This document shows positions 1 to 13,903 of a stretch of 64,000 nucleotides of DNA, one piece after another. The position numbers were made by a program, and so were the translations under genes. This DNA is from Raphanus sativus (lineage: Eukaryota; Streptophyta; Magnoliopsida; Brassicales; Brassicaceae). How positions within the stretch are numbered: the stretch's first letter is position 1; the number at the start of each line of letters is the position of its first letter. Where the stretch lies: contig NC_079514.1 in NCBI RefSeq assembly GCF_000801105.2, positions 29,809,075 to 29,873,074 of the forward strand, in the 5' to 3' direction. The notes beneath the pieces were generated by a model. It was not told the origin of the DNA and searched no databases. It worked only from the letters and a program-made list of their open reading frames with translations.

Positions 1-153
1 TCTATTTCTGGCTAGTCTCTTCAATGTCACACAAGTAATCAAGTAATCAATATTCCTCTAGAAATAGCAAAATCAATTCACAATTTTCTTCGAGAAGAGC
101 TTCAAGAAGTAGATTTGAACACTCATTACAACCAGAGCTCAAAATAGAGAGAA

Positions 154-2102
154 ATGATGGGTTTCCCGAAGATGGTAACTCCACCGGCGTCGCCGCCGGC
201 GAAAATATCCCGACGTCAACGTCGGATAATGACGAACGGAGATGGGTTTCCGGTGTTTCTTCCAAAGGAGGTAAAGAACATAAAAGATCCATTCGCAAGA
301 GCTCTGGCTCAAAGGATAGTACGGATTCCTGTTCCTCTTCAGGTTCTTCATCTTCTCTCTCCTATTCAAGTACTAAGTTTCTCGATATGTGTGAAATAGA
401 AAATGAAAATGTGTTGCAGATGGGAAACTTCAAAGGCTGCGTAATGAGCAGCTGTATCAAACCAATTGTTCAACAACACGACAAAAGTCCCGTTGTTCTT
501 CTGCATTGTTTCGACAGGTTTGTTTTACTGACAAGACATTTCCAAGAACTCACTCACTGTGTCTCAATTTTACAGAGATTTTTTCTTTTGTTGGCTTAGT
601 TCATGTCTTGAATGGAGACGTACTTATCCTCTGCTTGAACAAGCTTCTCTTGAGACTTGGGCTATTGATGTTCTTGGTTGGGGCTTCTCCGATCTTGGTA
701 AAATTTACACATAATATATAGTAGAAGATATGAATGTATGATTAATTCTTTTACAATTACAATAACTCACTATTTTATTTAATTTATTTTACATTTCAAG
801 AACTCACTATTTTATTTTAAATTTCAAGAACTCACGTATTTAATGAATATTGTAGAGAAACTTCCACCATGTGATGCAGCATCCAAGCGGCATCATCTAT
901 TCGAGGTCAGTACTTACTATACATTATAAGAAAACAGAGGAATAGTGACGGTTTAATTATTTGATTTGAATTGCAGCTTTGGAAAACATATATCAAACGA
1001 CCAATGATTTTAGTTGGACCAAGCTTAGGAGCAACAGTAGCAGTTGATTTCACTGCTACGTACCCTGAAGCAGTAACTTTCCTTTTTCTTCATCATAATC
1101 AAACTCTTTCTGTTAAACTCATCTTACTAGCTTACTTACTATAATTCTCTTCTTTAAAACTTTTAGGTTGATAAATTGGTTCTCATTAATGCCAATGCGT
1201 ACTCGGAAGGAACCGGTGCGCTTAAAGACTTACCAAAGTCACTTGCTTACGCTGGGGTTTGTCTGAAAACTCTTGCAGCATTTCCTTTGGTGAATTTTAA
1301 CAATGTCTTACGAATAGTTTTGATACGATTTAAATGTTTATTTTTTTTTGTATAATTGAAATAAAACATGTGTTATAAAAGTTTCAATAGGTATTTCACA
1401 ATATGCTCTTGTTATACTCAATAAATAAGTTCGCAATGTTGAGTATAGTATTAGTTAATATTGTCACTGTTGTCTCAGGTTAAGTTGTTGAAGTCATTCC
1501 CTCTTCGCCTTTCGGCGAACGTATTAGCCTTTTCATCTCCCTTGTCAGAGAACATAGATTGGACTAATGTAACATCAAAACTCCCTTCATTTTCGGTTTT
1601 ATTATTCCATATGTCAAATTGATTTTGGGAAATGAATCTATTTTTGCTTTAGATTGGCCGGTTGCATTGTCAAATGCCGTGGTGGGAAGATGCAATGGTC
1701 GATTTTATGATTAGCGGTGGCTATAACGTTGCGTCACATATCAAACACGTAATAGCAAATACTTACTATGAAAAAAAAACGATCAATTTATATATATTTC
1801 TGATTTTTGTTCATGTTTTGGATGTGTAACTGTGCAGATCAACCACAAGACGCTCGTCGTATGCAGTGAAAATGATCAGATTGTTAGCAACCAACTCTCA
1901 GTTGTAAGTTTACTTTAAACTGAAGCATCGAATAGTTTGGCTTGGTTTACACATTCCCGTTTTCAAAATGCAGAAACTGTTGTGTGAGCTACCAAATGCG
2001 GTTTTCCGGGAAGTACCAGATTCCGGTCATCTTCCACATGTTGAGAACCCTAAACAGTTTGTGAAGCTGATATCGGATTTCGCTAGTGGAAAGATCAACT
2101 GA
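154..2102 (+). CDS. alpha/beta hydrolase superfamily protein, 10 exons
   Basis: I assembled ten exons with GT-AG junctions: 154-342, 420-517, 600-697, 856-905, 977-1072, 1167-1256, 1479-1568, 1653-1748, 1838-1903 and 1974-2102. They sum to 1002 nt, giving 333 residues plus a stop, with every phase agreeing. The serine-hydrolase triad is visible: a nucleophile elbow GPSLGA in exon 5, an acid region ENDQIV in exon 9, and the histidine in SGHLPHVE in exon 10. An oxyanion-side strand VVLLHCFD lies in exon 2 and DVLGWGFSD in exon 3. The substrate cannot be read from the sequence. The N-terminus (about 60 residues, basic, Ser/Pro-rich) could be an organelle transit peptide; that is inference. The start is the first ATG pair at 154; the second ATG (157) is equally possible. 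By recall it resembles Arabidopsis At5g38360. It looks intact and sits left of all the transposon nests. Confidence 0.9.
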
Positions 2103-2323
2103 TTCTGTTTACTGTAACGATTTTCTTTAAGCTCATCTTGTGGCTACACAGAGCAGAGTTGTAACGTTATTTTTTATGAAACATAATACAAAAGTTAGTC
2201 TAGTTTGGGCTTGGGATGTCTATAGAAACATCTGTGTTTGTTATTTTTGTAAGCTATTGAACAGAGTATTAATTTTTTTTTTTTAAGATTGTAGAAGGAT
2301 ATCGAAATCTTTAAAGCCTAAGT

Positions 2324-3064
2324 GAGGGTTATTGGTTCTAGTATTTTAAATAGATTTAGAAATCCATGGGGAATTTAGAAATTTTCAATAAATTCACTGA
2401 TTTTAAAATCAAACAAGTATATTTCAGAATCAATAATATAGATTCTAAAATCAAAGTGATATAGATTTAAAAATCAAAACAAGTGGATGTGTGATAAGTT
2501 TAGCCTTATAATAAAATAAAAAAATATTAAAAGCCAAAACATATGCTTTCCCATTGAGGAGGACGAAAAATGCTTCAAACTGGAATGACTAGCTAGTAAC
2601 TATAATCTGGAATTTTCTTGCAATAACTAGCTATTCAGATCCTAGTTATATTATTATGTTCTATTGGTAACCATTTGATCTAGTACACTGGTAGACAAAA
2701 AAAAGTTCTAGTACACTGGCAAAGTGTCAACCCACGTCTATCAAAACAAAAAACATAATAAAAAAATAGAAAAACTCGGAGAAAACCAATAAAACAAATC
2801 CACTCAAAATAACAAGGTACAACATAGTATTTGCTCCTTTGTATTTTACTTTTAAAATCACTTCTAAATCTAACCAAATCCAAATCTAAATCAAATGTTT
2901 AAAGAAATCTTTACTATTGAATAACACTTGATTTTAAAATCTATTTTAAAATCACAGAACTAATAATAGCTGATTTGAATATATATTTCAAAATCATATA
3001 ACCAATAACACTAGATTTGATTTGGATTTTCAAATCCATTAAAATGTACAAACCAATAACACCT
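2324..3064. mobile_element. MITE-like element with AGGTGTTATTGGTT-type inverted ends
   Basis: The left end reads GAGGGTTATTGGTT and the right end is the inverse, AACCAATAACACCT. The flanks carry the direct repeat CCTAAGT (2317-2323 and 3065-3071). The interior is AT-rich, has several further copies of the end motif, and contains no credible gene. The 7-8 bp duplication would suit hAT, but the ends are not diagnostic, so I leave the superfamily open. Confidence 0.5.
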
Positions 3065-4779
3065 CCTAAGTTGTTTTAAAGTTAAGAATAGTACTTTTGA
3101 TTACACATGACAATTGAAAATCAGAAGTATCATGTATTACCCTGGAGCAATATTTTCAAACCGAATTCTCAGACACTACAAGAAAATAGCTCTATTGCAA
3201 TAATGATATTTTGTTGCATTATATTATTATTTTGTTGCTAATCCAAAATTGCAATAAAAATGCAACAAATTTTAACTTCTTGCTGTTTGGATGTTGCAAA
3301 TTCATGTTTGTTGCATATGTGTAGCAAAATTAGCAACAAATTGAGTTGTTGCTATATCCGTCATATTATTGCAACAATTTCTTTGTAACAATTTTGTTGT
3401 ACATTTACAACATATTGTTGCAACATTAATAGTGGCAAATCATTGCTACGAAAAATATATAGCAAAGAACATAGCAAATTTGCAATACCTTTTTATTGCT
3501 ACTAGATCTTTTTCCGCGCTACGCGCGGATTTTCTACTTTTAGTTCGTCAAACTTTTATTTTAAATTGCGTGAATATTATTCTTTACCCAATTTTAATTT
3601 AATGGTATTTATTGTGTTTCAATAAAAGTTTTTATACTTTGGAATCGTGATGCATCTATAAAACCAAAAATTAAAGATAATATAAGTAGGTTGGAATTGT
3701 TATTCTTTTTATTTGTGTTGAATTTTTGCTTACTTCTTAAGTGGGGTGTTGTAGTATTATTTTGTGTATTAATTTTCCCTTATTTTTTATAATATTTCTA
3801 ATAAGTATATAACTTTAGTTCTTATTATTATATGACGAATATAATATGATACTGTTTGAATTATATAGATTAAAACTAATTATTTTACTTAAAAAACTGA
3901 CTGTAAAATATTACCCCTCTGTTTTATAACTATAAAAATCACTTTAAAATCCGATGTAGTTCATGAAAGTATATTAACTGCAAATGCATTATCTTATAAA
4001 TACTTTTATTTATTTCAAACACTATCAATAAATGGAGAGAGTAATATTATTCATTTAAAGTTTCTAAAGAAAAATATTTTATGATAACATAAATTTCAGA
4101 TGATATCCTTATATACTTGAATATATGTGTTAGTGTATGTATTATTTAAAAGTATGCACACCTGCGTATGTGATTAAATTTGACTATATCTTATAAGATA
4201 TATAAATCAGACAATAATATAAATAAGATTACATAAAACATGAATAAACTTATATACAACTAATCTTTAAGATGTGTAAATTTTACTACAACACGTATAT
4301 TTGTAATCTTGTTATTATAAGCAAGCTTTAGAACAATAAGAATAGATTTTTCAGAAACTATATAGTCTGCTTGTAATAGTAATATAAGCATGTTCACCAT
4401 CAGTGTTAGATGACAAATGAATAACAATTCTTTTATAGCAGACATAAACACAAAAAATAAAACTGATCAGAATCTTTTATTCCCATTGGATCATTGAATG
4501 AGGCTTTCTGATGTAATGTCTTCAACCACACTGTGGTAAGTGGTGTTATGATTTATTAGCATTTGAGATCAGTAAACTCCTTATAATTGAAAGATAATAT
4601 AGTGTCCACCTTCGGAGAGGAAGATGGGAGGAGGGTTGTAATGTCTTCCGTTCAGGGTACACCGTATTGTGAAAACTTTTTATTTACGAAAACTGGAACA
4701 CCACACCTCAAATCAAAATTTTCTAGAGAAGCTCAAAAAGCATACATAAAACTGACACTTTCCTGAGACACCACACAAG

Positions 4780-5020
4780 ATACCAACTATGAATATTATG
4801 GCTAGGAGCGAGAGACTCATAGAGTGTGGAGTGTTGTACTGTTGACCAAAGGCATCACCATCTTTTAACATTTGAACATCAGGTGTATCATGAATCATAG
4901 ACGGATACACACCTCCAATTTCCAAGACGTAATCGAGATGAATCCCATCACGAAATCTGAATGAGCCTCTGCGATTTTCACTGCTGCTGCAGTTTAGTCT
5001 CCTGTAGCAAGGTTACCAGT
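4780..5020 (-). pseudogene. UMP synthase (OMP decarboxylase domain) fragment captured by Helitron 1
   Basis: Reading the minus strand gives GNLATGD, an in-frame TAA where Tyr is expected, then TAAAVKIAEAHSDFVMGFIS, a frame change at about 4922, and GGVYPSMIHDTPDVQMLKDG followed by DAFGQQYNTPHS. This is the C-terminal part of the plant bifunctional UMP synthase (orotate phosphoribosyltransferase plus OMP decarboxylase), including the conserved TPGVQM and GQQYNTPHS region that helps hold the substrate phosphate. The expected tail IIIVGRG survives only as IIFIVG. With a stop, a frameshift and no N-terminal part it cannot make enzyme. It lies just downstream, on the same strand, of a UMP kinase fragment. 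The homology is from memory but the motif match is strong. Confidence 0.82.
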
Positions 5021-5305
5021 AAACTGGTGCATATCTGATCGCTCCTTCCTCCTGCCGAAGAAAATCAAGACCAAGAAAGGTGGTTCAAATTCAGTAAACT
5101 ACTCCGAAGATACTCAAAATTATCTGCAGCAGACAAATGACATTATTACTCTGCATATGGTTTATTAAGACAGTTGGTGATGGTTTCCAAAGTCTGTACT
5201 TTTTAGACCATTCATCAAGAATCACAAACCAAAGTAAATATCCTTGATGTGTAAGTTTCTTTAGGTGGTTTAAGGTTCTTGTGAATGATGTTGTAAAGAG
5301 CAAAC

Positions 5306-5940
<635 letters not shown>

Positions 5941-8693
5941 TAAAAAACCTAGGGGGATATTTATATAGGATCTCAGAGTAAACAAACCGAAAAGATCCGT
6001 AGAACTCAGAGGGAGAAAGCGAAGAGATCCCATTAACTCCATGATTAAAGAGCAATCAGGAGTGGGGAGAGAATTGAATATCCGTAAGAACGAAAGCAAA
6101 CAAAGGTAAGGAAGAGGAAAAGTCTCACAATCGAGATCGCAAAATTAGGGACTGCATCTCAGCTTAAGAAGACGATCTATAGATGTCACGGGCTTTCAAC
6201 ATAAAAAAAAAATAGATGGGCTTACCACACGCGGCCCATTACTTAGAGCTTTCTGACGTGGCAAAAAATCTGGCTTCTTATTGGTTGAATTAAAAATCGA
6301 CGTGGACACTCTAAAGGAGCTTGGTATTCTCCTTTTAGTAGTGTTACTAGATTCGATCTCCGCGCTACGCGCGGATAATTGCTTTTTAAAATTTACTATG
6401 AATTTTGTTGTGTAAATAAAAATACTATATAATTTTCATACATAAAAAATTATATAGTGTGTAGTATAAGAGGGAAGACATGCTATGTTTTTGTTATTTA
6501 AGTGTTGATGTAGAAAAGTTGTTTAGTTTGCTAGAAAACCAAAACTGAATTCAGAATACATAGATAGTCTGGATGATGTGGAGAAGTTGTTTTTAGTTGT
6601 GTTCTTTTAGTATAACTCATGTATTCGACATGACTCTTATCCTTACTTTGAAGTCATTGATGATTTTTATTGTCTTATCAAAGTATAAAGTTTTTCAAAA
6701 ACAGAAATCAAGTAAAAGTTTGATTTTTAAATTTGTATTTGATACACTGTAAATAAGAGTTGTTAATAAGTAAATTAGATTTTTAAATTTGTATTTGATT
6801 TTAGTACCTTTATATATTTTGGGATAATGTTTGACACCATGACAACTACATATTTTCGATTATTTATCTTTGGAACTATTTGAAGAGGGATGTTGGGTTG
6901 TCCCATAATGTAAGCTTCACCATTGTCGATCTGTTATATAGTTTTATATGATTTGGGATGTAAAGTTTGCAAGTAATTATTAGAGTATGTTTGATGAATA
7001 GTCAAAAGCAAACAATTTGGCTATTTTTACCAAAAGCAGTTAGAACTTTTCTTTGTAATACCTTTTTATTGTAACACCAAAAGCAGTTGAATTTTCGTAG
7101 ACAACAAAGAAAGTTTCAAATTTTGGAATTTTGTCAACTGACTTTTGAGAATTTGGAATTTGGATCAATTTGTGAAAATTAACTTTCGCTTTGTAAAATT
7201 TTAGATACAGCTGTTGTAATTATCATGACTGAATTTGATAATCAATTTAATATTCACTTTTTTTTTTCGAGAAAAATATTCACTTTATTACAATTGATCT
7301 TTTGTAATATTAGATCGGTCATTTAAAGAGATAAAAGTTAACTGCAGAAATCGTATGAGACAGTCAACCGAAAGAAAAAGCTTGAGATACATTATCTATT
7401 TTGTTTAAAATGATGGGAAATTGTAAAGTTCCGATTGAGTATGGCTTTCTAAACTATAACAACATATTGTCAGAAACTCGTAGTCCCATTTCTACGCTTC
7501 CTATCAAGAATTTTGCCAACTACCAAAACAATTTTTTTATGCGCTCTACAATTCTATGCCTCATAAGCTAACATAAAACTTATATCCATGTAAAATATAA
7601 TCTGTAACATTAAGTGTGTGTAGCATTTCAAAAAAAAAAAACCCATCTGAATGTAGTAAGCTAGATATATAAGACCATACTTTTATGTTTCTTATTTCAT
7701 TCTGGGGGTGTCATTTGAAGTTTTCTTGTGGTTACACATCCTACACATTTATCTTCTCTTTAGTCTTTTGATGTCAAATCTCTCAGCTTTCATTTCTCTA
7801 ATCCTCCCTTTTCCCTTTTGTTCGTCAATGCTTTTTAGAGTTTTATGTATTATAGTCATGTGAATCAGTCTTCATATAATCAACCATCGATTTGTAGAAT
7901 GCTGAAGCTGGCATTCCCACTATCTTTCATGCAAGAACACATAGATTTTATAGAAATAAACTTTGAAAAAGCACTTTAATCTAGCATAAAATTAGGAGAA
8001 ATATTTGCAACCAATTTGAGGTGAAGCCACAATATTTTTTCATGGCTGCATATTCAATTTGATCCAAACATATATTTGAACTTTCTTTCTTAAGCACTTA
8101 TTTTTTTTGAGATAGCTTATGTTAATGGTTAAGAGCGGCTAATACAGTGTATAAATTAGTTCAGTATTCCGTTCCCCCATTCTACGATTACAATATTTTA
8201 AACTAATGCAGTTCTCTCATAAAACAAAGTGTATTTTCCCATATTTATGTCGATATTTTACACAATGTATTTTTTTTTGACAAAGTTAATTTTTTTTCCA
8301 GGATAACCATCTTTTAGAAACGGAGAGAGATATTTGAATACTTTACACAATGTATATTACTTTTTCTTAACATGAATTCTGTGACAAAAAAAAAGAAAAA
8401 TCCATTTGATATATTTTTATTAATTGTTTTTACTTTGTTTTCTTGTAAACTGAAAATAATATCTTAAATAGCTTGTTTATGGGCTTTATTATGTATTTTA
8501 ACTAATTTTTACTGTTTTGCTTGTTATTTTACCATTTTATAGTAATAAATATAGTAGGATTGGAAATGTTCTAAATGTATAAAATTATTTATGGTTACTA
8601 CCAATATTTTTATTTAAAGAAAATTTCTACACAAAACTTTTCAAATTTATTTTAATATTATATGAGGGTCGATACATTAAATATTAATCATCA

Positions 8694-8700
<7 letters not shown>

Positions 8701-8729
<29 letters not shown>
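8701..8729. repeat. (TA)n microsatellite
   Basis: An uninterrupted TA run of about 14 units inside Helitron 2, in AT-rich DNA without genes. Confidence 0.9.
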
Positions 8730-8732
<3 letters not shown>

Positions 8733-10439
8733 TTTGTATGTTTTGACATAACTGTAGTCCTAACTTTTAATAACTTTGGTTTGTTAGGCTTCACTTGAAA
8801 ATGTAGTAATCTTGTGAAAACCATCTTTCTACCTCGCACTTAGCAGCTATAATCGCCGATTTCTCGTCATAATTTTCATTAAAGAGCATGTGAGCACTGT
8901 AAAAATATCGTATAATAACAATAAGTAATGAGACGATTAGCCTGATATATTGGGTGACTCAGGCTGATTGATGAGCTGGAAGTTGGGTTACTTCGTACTT
9001 CTTCTTTCAGAATGGTTTTGCTATTTTTAACATATCAAGGAAAAGATTTGTAACATTTTTCTTTTTACTGTGTACTAAAAACATTCTGAGTATATTGTTA
9101 TTTATAACTATGGTTCTTCTGAGGAACATTTAGAGAGTAACATAGACTTCAACGATCAATGCAAAAATTCCAAAGAAATGTACATGCATCATCAACGCAA
9201 CAGCAGAATACCTGAGTCGTTAATTAAGACTACATACTACGATGTATTCTCAAGTCCATCCAAGATCATTAATCATTCCCCTTGTATATACTTACTGAAC
9301 CGAATGCAAACTTTTGGACTACCAGAAGTTTAATTTTTTGTGTAGCATACCATAAAGAGGCATAAGGTGATGACAAATCAAAGACTTGGTATGGCCACAT
9401 GCACAAACATATACCACACCTATTATAATAATAGTTTCTTAGAATCATGTAAATAAGGATAGATAGAACCATGAGTGTTACCGGAAGGGGACTCAAGCAT
9501 GAAGTCTGAACAATAAGAATCACTGGATATAAAGATAGCATCATCAAAGTCATCATCACTGTAATCATCATCATCATATTTTACTGTTGTCTAAGCATAC
9601 AAACTAACCAAGAAAGTTTTACGCAGGAGGAAAACAGTGTTGACTGAGTGCTTAATCACAATGAACTACAATATATATATGTTTGGTCAGATTTAAGCAT
9701 TTCAGAGAGAACTTACAAATTGTGTGACAGTTTCTTGGTTTAAAACTTCAAAACTGGAAACTGAATTCATTGGATTTGATAAAAGGGTAGATAAAGCAAC
9801 TCAGCTCCTGCACAAGTCTGCCATTTAAAAGCATGTTTAGAGACAGCGGGAAACATGAGAAGTGAAACACCTAACATGTAGACCACGAAATTCTTAAAAC
9901 CAGGAAACACTTACTTGAAAAAGAATCTTATGGATGCAGCCCAATGTAGAGACAATCTGACGTGCAGACTTGTTGTGTCTCTCGTGTCCGTTAGAAGATT
10001 CATGTCTCTTGTCATCCTTATTTACTATAGCATGTTGCTAGCATCCATGTGTAAAATGTATGAAGTTGGACATTCCACCGAGAAGCGTAGAGGAACCTGA
10101 AGATGGAACAAAACAGACGTTTCTATATATGTGACACAAAGAGGAAGAAGCGACGAAGCTCCACTGCTCTGAAAGTCCGAATCCAAACCAAATTTCCAGC
10201 CATAAGAGAAGCAATGTAAGAATGATTAAAATGTAAAGCACAAAACTGTTTGGTTGTCAATTTAATCAAGTTTTTAGTTCTTTATTTATGGACAGCAAGT
10301 TTTCCAAACCCAGGTACACAAACATACATCTCTGAACAAAAAAACACAATCTAATCAGCTTAAATTAACCGGCGTGTGATTATAATTTTGTTTTATGTGC
10401 TTATCAAAGTTATAAAAGATAGTAGAAGGACTTACATTT

Positions 10440-10690
10440 TCTCTATCAACTTTAGAAACAATTTTATTAATGTCTCTTCCACCATTAATGTCCCTTATTG
10501 CTCCAGCGCTTCCATTGTGAATTATCTGGAAAGGGAGACCATGATTGTTGAACTTGTTTTAACTATAATAAATTGTTATCTGCAAATTACTGTACTTACC
10601 CACTGTTGTCTCTTTCAAAGTGTTGGAAGGTGAGAAGTAATGGAACAGGCTCCACCAACTTCTGAATGCTTTTATCTGCTGCCTGATATC
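10440..10690 (-). other. exon-like minus-strand segments of unknown origin inside Helitron 2
   Basis: Two short open stretches on the minus strand look coding. About 10690-10600 reads AADKSIQKLVEPVPLLLTFQ and HFERDNSG. About 10535-10440 reads IHNGSAGAIRDINGGRDINK. Both lie next to plausible splice signals and on the Helitron's own strand, as captured exons usually do. I do not recognise the family, and chance cannot be excluded. Confidence 0.25.
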
Positions 10691-11128
10691 ACCGAAAAGC
10701 ATGAGCAGTGTACTCTTAATTTAGGATTGAAAAATGAAAATACGGTTTTTTTTTTCCATAATCAAAGCAAACTATGATAAAAGCTATATCTTGTAGCTCG
10801 CTTTACTGTGAGACACAAAGTATTCTGCTGCATCAAATATTTTCCATCACTATATAGAAACCAAATCAAAAGGGTGTTCTTCTCTAAATTAACATCCTGC
10901 AACTACTTTGTAACAAACACATTAACTGAATCATCGGCGTCTACTTTTTCTTAAACATCCAACCCCACAATGAATTGGAACTTTGTTTTGTTAAGAGAAT
11001 TGTAGTAATTGACAGACGACCAAACAACTTGTATTGATCAGAGCAAGCTGATTTCATCAATCAAACCACTCATCAGGGAAATTTCACAACACAGACTCGT
11101 TAATTTTTTTGCCCAAAAAAAGAGTAGT

Positions 11129-11850
11129 TTATTTAAGCTGAACGTAATAGGGGATAAAACGGTACCTGAGAGAGGATCCCACCTGAGAGATAAGCCTAAA
11201 GCACAATAGCTGATCGCTCTTCATTAAATGAGTCACCAGCAGCAAATTCTCTCTTTTGCTTCTTTTCAACAGCATCTCAAGGCCAATTAGGAGGCCTCCT
11301 GTCACAATGTTTAGGTCTTCGTCATCTTCATGTTTAGGAAAAACGTAGTTGAGGAAAGAGATCAGCCGGAGCCGTCGATAATGAGCCGTCTTGGAATTGG
11401 CCATTCTGTTTGCTAGGAGCCGTCGGATTTTTTCAGCGTCTTTTAGATGGGTAAAGGGAATGAGCGTGTGAAATATATAGTGTGAAGGTTGGAATCGAAG
11501 AGACTTAATTCAATTTACCATCAGGATCTAAAATTCTATTAAGGAAAAATAAAGCTTTAACCTTTAGGAGTGGTCGTCTGTTTGGAAATATTTGAGGAAA
11601 CTGGGTAATGTCTATCATAGCTGTCGTCTCTTCTGCCTCCATCGCCATTATCCCGTTTCCGCCGTTAGTTATGTCGCCATCAAGGTCGTCGTCATATTTC
11701 CCGCACATCGTCTTCTCAGTTTCAGATGATACATAATTGCAAGATAAAGGTAATTCCGAGTCTGATGGCACCGGTGGTATGTCGTTAACTTATAAGGCTA
11801 CAGGAGACTTGCCGGAGGGATGAATCGATTCCATGGCTATAGCTTGATAT
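11129..11850 (-). pseudogene. unrecognised captured gene fragment(s) in Helitron 2
   Basis: An open stretch starts at an ATG near 11838 (MESIHPSGKSPVAL), meets an in-frame TAA, then continues through 11771-11505 with an acidic segment (YDDDLDGDITNGGNG). A second frame, 11404-11129, reads MANSKTAHYRRLRLISFLNY and FPKHEDDEDLNIVTGGLLIG. The GC content and codon character are more gene-like than the surroundings, and it lies near the Helitron's 5' end on the same strand, the usual place and orientation for captured 5' exons. No domain is recognisable to me; I infer a captured, decayed host gene. Confidence 0.35.
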
Positions 11851-12871
11851 TCTCGTATTGAAGTTTTACGATGTGGTTTGATCTATGTTTCAATATAAGA
11901 TGGAAAACAAATGGAGGTGAAAGGAAAAGATGTTTCATGAAGATAAGAGTGAAGAAGTGAATTAAATGTGTATCACAATTCTGAAACGGAGATCAAAGAA
12001 ATCGGAAACGATGGTGGTGGAGTGGAAGAGTTGCGTCGTTTCCTATGAACGCGATGATGTGTCGTATGATGTGTCGAGTTATTTGTTATGATGTGGCCAA
12101 AAGATTCACTGTCATTGGTCAATTTAATTAAAGGACGTGGACACTCTAGCTGTGGATCTTATTCTCCTTTTAGTATAGTATAGATTATAGATTTTGTAGT
12201 GGCAAATCATTTATCATTTATTAAATTTAAAAATACTGTTATTATTTGTATGTAACTGAAGTTAATTAAAAAAATCAGTAGATGAATTTATATCAATAAA
12301 TAAATAAATTAAAATATTTTCTTATTAACTCTTTACATTAAAATACAATATGACGATGAAAGAAATATAGATCCAAACTTCTAACAACAGTAATAAGAAA
12401 AAGACAAACAAATAAACAGACTTGACTATGAAGTTTCTTGAGTTGTGATCTTATTCCTTTTCTTCTCTTCTCTTCATGTTTATTTCAATCATCAATCTTT
12501 ATTGATGGCATGAATTCTCCAGGCTTTTCCTTAAGACTTCTACTTTCCAAAATATTAGTAGACTTTGTCTCTTATACTTCCGGATGTTCCTGATCCGGAC
12601 AGCGAAAGATTATTTAGTCAAATACGGAGGTTATAAATATAGTTAAGTTCAAAGTTGAGAACAAGAAGAAGAGAAACAAATAATACCTTTTCAGAAAAAT
12701 TCTATCAGATTTGTGTGTTTAGTAAATCATAGTTTCCTTTTAAATCATGCATAAGAAGAAACAGAACCCATTATTAAGATTCATATAAGAAAAAAACATG
12801 TTAAATCGTTAATGGAATTTTGCTTTGAATCAAATAACTTTTAAACTCATAAAAGGACAGATTAATAAGAA

Positions 12872-12876
<5 letters not shown>

Positions 12877-12950
<74 letters not shown>
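12877..12950. repeat. (AG)n microsatellite, 37 units
   Basis: A perfect 74-bp AG run in the right part of the CACTA shell. The rest of 12200-13680 is AT-rich, with no gene that I can support. Confidence 0.95.
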
Positions 12951-12953
<3 letters not shown>

Positions 12954-13687
12954 CACGATAGAAGAGATGATGGATTTATTGAGGTGAAACAGTTATAACT
13001 ATAGGAAGAAGATCCAATTAAATTTAAGTCACATTAAAAGAAAATAAATCAAAGCCATAAGAATCGTAACTTCTTTGTAAGTTGTGATCTCTATTTTTTT
13101 TTTTTTTTTTGCTTAATGTGATCTCTATTTTTTGAAGCTTGGAATATTCTGTGTAACTGATTAGTTTAAATGTGTTGTTTCATTTATCATCAGTTTAACA
13201 GATTAATTATTATTTATTAGCTTCGATTTTTTATTGATGGTAATTTTGTATCATTCTAATAATCGACGTCAACTAGTTAATATATACATCATTTATTTAA
13301 TTGATATGACTTTATGTGATAGTATCATTTTTTGTTAAAGTGATACAAATTACCCAAAAATATATCATTTAAATAAACTGATGTCAATAATTTTATTAAA
13401 ACATCACTTATCACAATTGATGTTAGATTATATTTTTTTTTCATTTATAAAAAAGTAATTTAAAATAGAATCATTTAGTCTTGTGATACAATTTAAGTGA
13501 TACAATTCAACTCTTTTTTTGTAGTGATATTTGGTGCAAATATATTGTTGCAGTTTTTTCTGTTATAATAATATTAGATCCATTATTTGTTTCTACAGTA
13601 AATATATTATATAATAACACAATATTAAATTTAAAAGCCAAATCACCAACTTTATTAAATAAAATATAACTCCGACTCCGTAAGAAA

Positions 13688-13903
13688 TATCTCATTATTC
13701 TTGTTAATGTGAGCCGCAAGGAACAGTTAGAGTTTCTGATTGGCGAAGGCGACTGGCTTAAGGAAGGTAGCATCATCATCATCACAACGAGTGACAGGTC
13801 GGTAATCGAAGGGAAAGTTGATGACATATATGAGGTTCTGAGGTTGAGTGGCAAAGACAGCTTACAGTGCTTCAGCCATTATGCCTTGCGTGGCAATCCA
13901 GTG
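13688..13903 (+). pseudogene. TIR-NBS-LRR resistance gene fragment (NB-ARC domain) in the CACTA shell
   Basis: The frame reads LIILVNVSRKEQLEFLIG, then EGDWLKEGSIIIITTSDRSV, then IEGKVDDIYEVLRLSGKDSL and QCFSHYA. This is the kinase-2 region (normally LLVLDNVS; here the Asp is changed to Val-Asn) followed by the RNBS-B motif (GSxIIITTSD) and the start of the next helix of TNL-type NB-ARC domains. The P-loop, the TIR domain and the LRRs are absent, and the frame decays into AT-rich sequence after about 13900. The piece is inside the CACTA element, so it was most likely carried in as captured DNA. Confidence 0.75.

Larger units (their letters stand above)
6347..12184 (-). mobile_element. Helitron 2 (non-autonomous), inserted into the 5' end of Helitron 1
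   Basis: The minus-strand 3' end at 6347 shows the hairpin CCGCGCGTAGCGCGG, a spacer and CTAG followed by T. The 5' end at 12184 reads TCTATACTATACTAAAAGG. It lies between A6346 and T12185, an AT target. The first ~100 nt of the 5' end (GGAGAATA, GTGTCCACGTC) closely resemble Helitron 1, so the two belong to one family. Length is 5838 bp. I find no Rep or helicase motif. Much of 6400-9200 is AT-rich without a recognisable gene; exon-like ORFs occur at 10.4-11.85 kb. Confidence 0.8.
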
